Positions 61,528-64,000 of a stretch of DNA of 64,000 bases are shown here, one piece after another (the first letter of the stretch is position 1; the number at the start of each line of letters is the position of its first letter). Both the position numbers and the translations under genes were made by a program. The DNA is from an uncultured Acetatifactor sp. (GTDB lineage Bacteria > Bacillota > Clostridia > Lachnospirales > Lachnospiraceae): NCBI GenBank assembly GCA_934436435.1, contig CAKSAN010000005.1:62001-126000 (forward strand). Direction: 5' to 3'. The notes below the pieces were generated by a model. That model saw only the letters and a program-made list of their open reading frames with translations. It was not told the DNA's origin and did no database searches.

Positions 61528-63165
61528 CTATTTTGTAAGCGGAACATAATAGAAGACCGTCTTCTCCGGATCTTTTCCGCTAATCTCCACGCCGTCTGCT
61601 GTCTGGCCCTGGAAACCGCCGGATGCGCCGATATAGAGGATCCGGCCATCCGGTACGAGGACAGCACAGGTTCCTTCCGTGCCGCAGGGCATTTCCCAGC
61701 TCTCCTGCACTCTGGTAACAGCAGTCTCTCCAAAGCTATAGGTATCAACGCCATTATTCCCCCACAGGATAAAATCAGTTGTCTCATCCATGCCTGCTGC
61801 CACCAGTTTCCACTGATAGAGGTTCCCTATGTCTGCGATGGCATCCGCATTTCCCTGCATCGGTATAAAACGTAAACTCTCCGGGTCTACTGACACTAAT
61901 GTCACAGGTTTGTCCGCGGCTGTCGTATCTCCCATTGCCAGTGCAGACACATAGACTTTTCCGTCTTTACCCTGTCCCAGAACGCCGGCCCCTTTTACCG
62001 CATAGGAACTGTCATCTGCCACCGTTCCGATCAGTTCCCCTTCTGCTGTGTAGATCCGCACATAGCTGCCGTCTTCCTGCATCCGCATCCGCACATATAA
62101 TCTGCCCTGTGCATCTGTTGCCATACTGTCAACGATATTCCATTCCCGCTCCCCGACTGTAAAGCTGTTCCACAGCGTTCCCTCCGGGCTGATATGATAG
62201 ATCACTGGCAGCCAGCCGTTTTCCGCTCCCGGTGCCGCCAGCCCCCGCAGTCCCGCATAGATGCTGCCGTCCGGCGCCATGCACAGGCTGTAGACCTCTC
62301 CTTTTTCCGCGAAATCATCGAAAAGCGTCTGCGGAGTTCCGCTGCCGTAAGGAACAAATTCCACCCTTGCCTGACCTTCCGTCGTATAACCACCGATATA
62401 CAGACCATTTTCTGCCGTTGCTGCGCTGCGAATGCTTAAATCTCCTTCGTAGGCGATCTGCCATTCCTGTGTAGCGGTATCGGCTCCCAGCGCGGTTACC
62501 GTATTCGTGCCGTTGTCGGATGTCTGGGCGCTTCCAGCCGCCTCTCCGGTCAGGTTTGCCGTCTGGCTGTTCTCCGGCTTCGTGTATTCATAAGTTCCCG
62601 CCCCGATCTCTTCGCTGATCTTTGCCAGACTGTAATCTCTCTTCTCCCGGAAATCAATCAGTTCCAGCATTTCCTCATCCGTAAGCTCCGTGTCCGGCAG
62701 GAAAAAGGTGCTGCGCTCCGCATAAAAGGCTACCCCCTTTTTGTATTTTCCGGGATCGTCGATCAGAGTAAGCTCCTTCTTTGGGAAATACCCTTCCTCC
62801 AGATAGGCCTGCCGCAGTTCGTCAAGTCTCTTCGTCTCACTCTCCGTCAGTGGCCTGCTGTAAGAATCCGCAGAGACATCTGCTTCCTGTAACTGGGCAA
62901 AATATTCCTCCAGTTTTTCATGATTCATGCCTTCCATTCTTGCCTGATACAGTCCGGATGCCGTCACCGTTGCCGAAGCCAGCACCAGACAGGCTGCCGC
63001 CAGGATTGCTGCCCGCCGGAAGCTGTAATGATGTCTGCTGCTTCTGCCGGATTTCTCCAGATTCGCCAGCACATCCTCTACCCGCGCCTCCATTCCTTCC
63101 GGGATTGCCATCTGTTCCTGTTCTGCCATTTTATATAATTTTCCATCTAAAAAATCGCTTTGCAT
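61528..63165 (-). CDS. Probable anti-sigma factor with beta-propeller-like ectodomain
   Basis: This 545-residue protein has a short cytoplasmic N-terminus (about 1-50), one membrane helix (51-71, RAAILAAACLVLASATVTAS), a helical extracellular stalk (about 75-190) and a C-terminal repeat region (about 220-540) with recurring strands such as GLYIGGYTTEGQARVEF, SLCMAPDGSIYAGLRG and SMATDAQGRLYVRMRM. These suggest an NHL- or SMP-30-like propeller. It begins 19 bp after the sigma-factor stop and probably holds that factor until a signal is bound. No zinc motif (HxxxCxxC) is visible. Confidence 0.72.
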   Translation of the reverse strand: MQSDFLDGKLYKMAEQEQMAIPEGMEARVEDVLANLEKSGRSSRHHYSFRRAAILAAACLVLASATVTASGLYQARMEGMNHEKLEEYFAQLQEADVSADSYSRPLTESETKRLDELRQAYLEEGYFPKKELTLIDDPGKYKKGVAFYAERSTFFLPDTELTDEEMLELIDFREKRDYSLAKISEEIGAGTYEYTKPENSQTANLTGEAAGSAQTSDNGTNTVTALGADTATQEWQIAYEGDLSIRSAATAENGLYIGGYTTEGQARVEFVPYGSGTPQTLFDDFAEKGEVYSLCMAPDGSIYAGLRGLAAPGAENGWLPVIYHISPEGTLWNSFTVGEREWNIVDSMATDAQGRLYVRMRMQEDGSYVRIYTAEGELIGTVADDSSYAVKGAGVLGQGKDGKVYVSALAMGDTTAADKPVTLVSVDPESLRFIPMQGNADAIADIGNLYQWKLVAAGMDETTDFILWGNNGVDTYSFGETAVTRVQESWEMPCGTEGTCAVLVPDGRILYIGASGGFQGQTADGVEISGKDPEKTVFYYVPLTK

Positions 63166-63184
63166 CTCCTGCTCCTTTCCGCCG

Positions 63185-63649
63185 CTACAGCATTGCCCGC
63201 AGTTGCTCCTTCGCCCGATGCAGACGGGATTTCACTGTGCCCTGCCTGCATTCCAGAATCCTGCTGATCTCCGGGATCGTGCATCTCTCATAATAAAACA
63301 AAACGATCACATCCCTGTACCCACCGTCCAGCTGCATCACCGCATCCCACAACTCATGATGCTCATCGTAGAATTCCGGAGACAGATTCTCCTCCCATGC
63401 CACCGGACTGGTGTGCCTGTTGTGCCTGTAGATCTTTTTCGCCTCGTTGGCAGTGATCTGTAGGATCCAGTTACGAAAACTGTCCGCTTTTTTCAATGTA
63501 TCCAATTTTTCATAAGCATGCACAATGGCTTCACTGACCGCATCCTCCGCATCCGCACCGTTTTGCAGAATAGAATATGCCAGTCGGTACATGGGAAGCG
63601 TGTCGCTCTTCACATGCTGTGCAAACTCTTCTTTTGTCATAACTGCCAA
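63185..63649 (-). CDS. ECF-type RNA polymerase sigma factor
   Basis: This 154-residue sigma factor has region 2 (YRLAYSILQNGADAEDAVSEAIVHAYEKL, quoted as LAYSILQNGADAEDAVSE and FRNWILQITANEAKKIYR) and region 4 (YRDVIVLFYYERCTIPEIS, RQGTVKSRLHRAKEQLR). I start it at the TTG at 63649 because AGGAGG lies 7 bp upstream; the ATG at 63640 is further away. Its own promoter resembles an ECF-type site, which suggests autoregulation. The next gene encodes its likely anti-sigma factor. Confidence 0.95.
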   Translation of the reverse strand: MAVMTKEEFAQHVKSDTLPMYRLAYSILQNGADAEDAVSEAIVHAYEKLDTLKKADSFRNWILQITANEAKKIYRHNRHTSPVAWEENLSPEFYDEHHELWDAVMQLDGGYRDVIVLFYYERCTIPEISRILECRQGTVKSRLHRAKEQLRAML

Positions 63650-63687
63650 GATACCACCTCCTTCTAATCGCCGGCTTCACTATATAT

Positions 63688-63714
63688 GAGTCGCAGGTGG
63701 GGAAAAAGGTTCCC
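63688..63714 (-). promoter_or_regulatory. Candidate autoregulated ECF promoter
   Basis: On the minus strand GGGAACC (63708-63714) is followed by a T-run and, after about 14 bp, by CGACTC (63688-63693) and TATATA. GAAC-type -35 and CGACT/CGTCT-type -10 elements are typical of ECF sigma targets. No standard sigma-A boxes are seen. It lies 39 bp before the start codon. Confidence 0.55.
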
Positions 63715-63722
63715 AAAAAATT

Positions 63723-63748
63723 AAGGCACCGGACGAATCCAGTGCCTT
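63723..63748. terminator. Terminator between small gene and sigma factor
   Basis: AAGGCAC and GTGCCTT plus an inner GGA/TCC form a stem of about 10 bp with CGAA as loop. TTTT follows on the plus strand, and AATTTTTT follows on the minus strand. It ends transcription from the 53-codon gene upstream of the sigma operon. Confidence 0.85.
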
Positions 63749-63765
63749 TTGACTTCAAGTATGCA

Positions 63766-63927
63766 TTAGAAATAAAAGTTAATTGCCGTTTTCCCTTTTT
63801 TCCTTTGCGGTGATTTAGAACTCTTTATTTTTTTCCAAAGCTTCTGTTCTTCATTTTTTAGTTCGGAAACAGACATTGTTTTGTATTTCTTCGGAATTAT
63901 CAATACATCATTTTCATATGCGACCAT
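63766..63927 (-). CDS. Small basic protein, function unknown (53 residues)
   Basis: This short gene has a strong ribosome site (AAGGAGG, 10 bp upstream) and encodes MVAYENDVLIIPKKYKTMSV, then a Lys-rich C-terminus ending AINFYF. I do not recognise the family. Its start overlaps the end of the upstream partial gene by 14 bp, so the two look coupled. A terminator follows. Codon use and spacing support a real gene. Confidence 0.7.
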   Translation of the reverse strand: MVAYENDVLIIPKKYKTMSVSELKNEEQKLWKKIKSSKSPQRKKGKTAINFYF

Positions 63928-64000
63928 TCTCTGTTACCTCCTTAAAATGAATTGAAAATTTCTCCTGCATTTTCTTCAATGTCTCTATCTGTGCTGTGTC
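63914..64000 (-). CDS. C-terminal fragment of an unidentified gene
   Basis: The last 28 codons of an open frame enter from the right edge and stop at 63914-63916 inside the start of the 53-codon gene. The visible peptide (TAQIETLKKMQEKFSIHF) is helical and charged. The other frames are also open for part of this stretch, so this is supported mainly by the overlap and by the ribosome site of the next gene lying inside it. Confidence 0.4.
   Translation of the reverse strand, partial: DTAQIETLKKMQEKFSIHFKEVTENGRI

Noticed and set aside
1..64000. Mobile elements, prophage, tRNA or rRNA genes
   Set aside because: I found no transposase, integrase, recombinase or phage structural gene, and no tRNA or rRNA sequence. 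The Rpn-family remnant is not evidence of an insertion sequence by itself.

Overview
The window looks like chromosomal DNA of a gut Lachnospiraceae (Clostridia, Bacillota). The evidence is the rpsF-ssb-rpsR operon beside a DUF951 gene, many CUT1 sugar ABC operons run by YesM/YesN, AraC or LacI regulators, a Feo operon with Cys-rich accessory proteins, BlaR1-type M56 proteins, and strong AGGAGG ribosome sites. The genus cannot be fixed from the sequence. I see no rRNA, tRNA, CRISPR array, transposase or prophage.

Region by region. (1) 1-13.6 kb, minus strand: glycan-use locus. A lipoprotein sugar-binding protein, two permeases, a YesM/YesN two-component system, a second binding protein tethered by an N-terminal membrane helix, and a GH36 alpha-galactosidase form one tightly packed operon (13.6 to 3.5 kb). 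Next come a GH43 arabinanase-like lipoprotein and another binding protein with the start of its permease, each behind its own promoter. (2) 13.7-20.5 kb: a GGDEF protein with a damaged N-terminus, a SpoU methyltransferase, an Rpn-family gene missing its middle, rpsF-ssb-rpsR, DUF951, a DUF218 protein and a sirtuin. (3) 20.5-29 kb: a lactose/galactoside operon (binding protein, two permeases, two-subunit LacL/LacM beta-galactosidase) with a membrane AraC regulator upstream. (4) 29.2-32.8 kb: an alanine/glycine symporter, then two genes (ATC-hydrolase-like and metallophosphoesterase) flanked by two unrelated arrays of regularly spaced palindromes. (5) 32.8-37.2 kb: feoA-feoA-feoB with two Cys-rich membrane proteins and a Fur-family regulator, controlled by DtxR-type operators. 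(6) 37.3-45.5 kb: an alpha-glucoside operon (LacI regulator, two GH31 enzymes, binding protein, two permeases) with two matching LacI operators. (7) 45.8-48.3 kb: small DtxR-type regulator, MATE exporter, TspO. (8) 48.3-64 kb: an envelope-signalling cluster with a BlaI/BlaR1 pair whose sensor carries RCC1-like repeats, two duplicated orphan M56 proteins, an Ig-like membrane protein, an AAA/DUF4143 ATPase, and an ECF sigma/anti-sigma pair whose anti-sigma factor has a beta-propeller-like ectodomain.

The most unusual structure is at 30651-30908: four 39-bp units with inverted ends, separated by exactly 34 bp. Only the terminal 7-8 bases are conserved, and all eight half-sites alternate at 31 and 42 bp, which puts them on one face of the DNA helix. 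The array overlaps the likely promoter of the next gene. A second, better conserved 52-bp array (32454-32771) closes the same two-gene cassette. Other points worth checking are the membrane-tethered binding protein beside YesM/YesN (a possible three-component sensor), the BlaR1-RCC1 fusion, the duplicated M56 proteins with matching proteases but different ectodomains, and a 46-residue Cys-rich gene hidden at the 5' end of the Fur-family gene.
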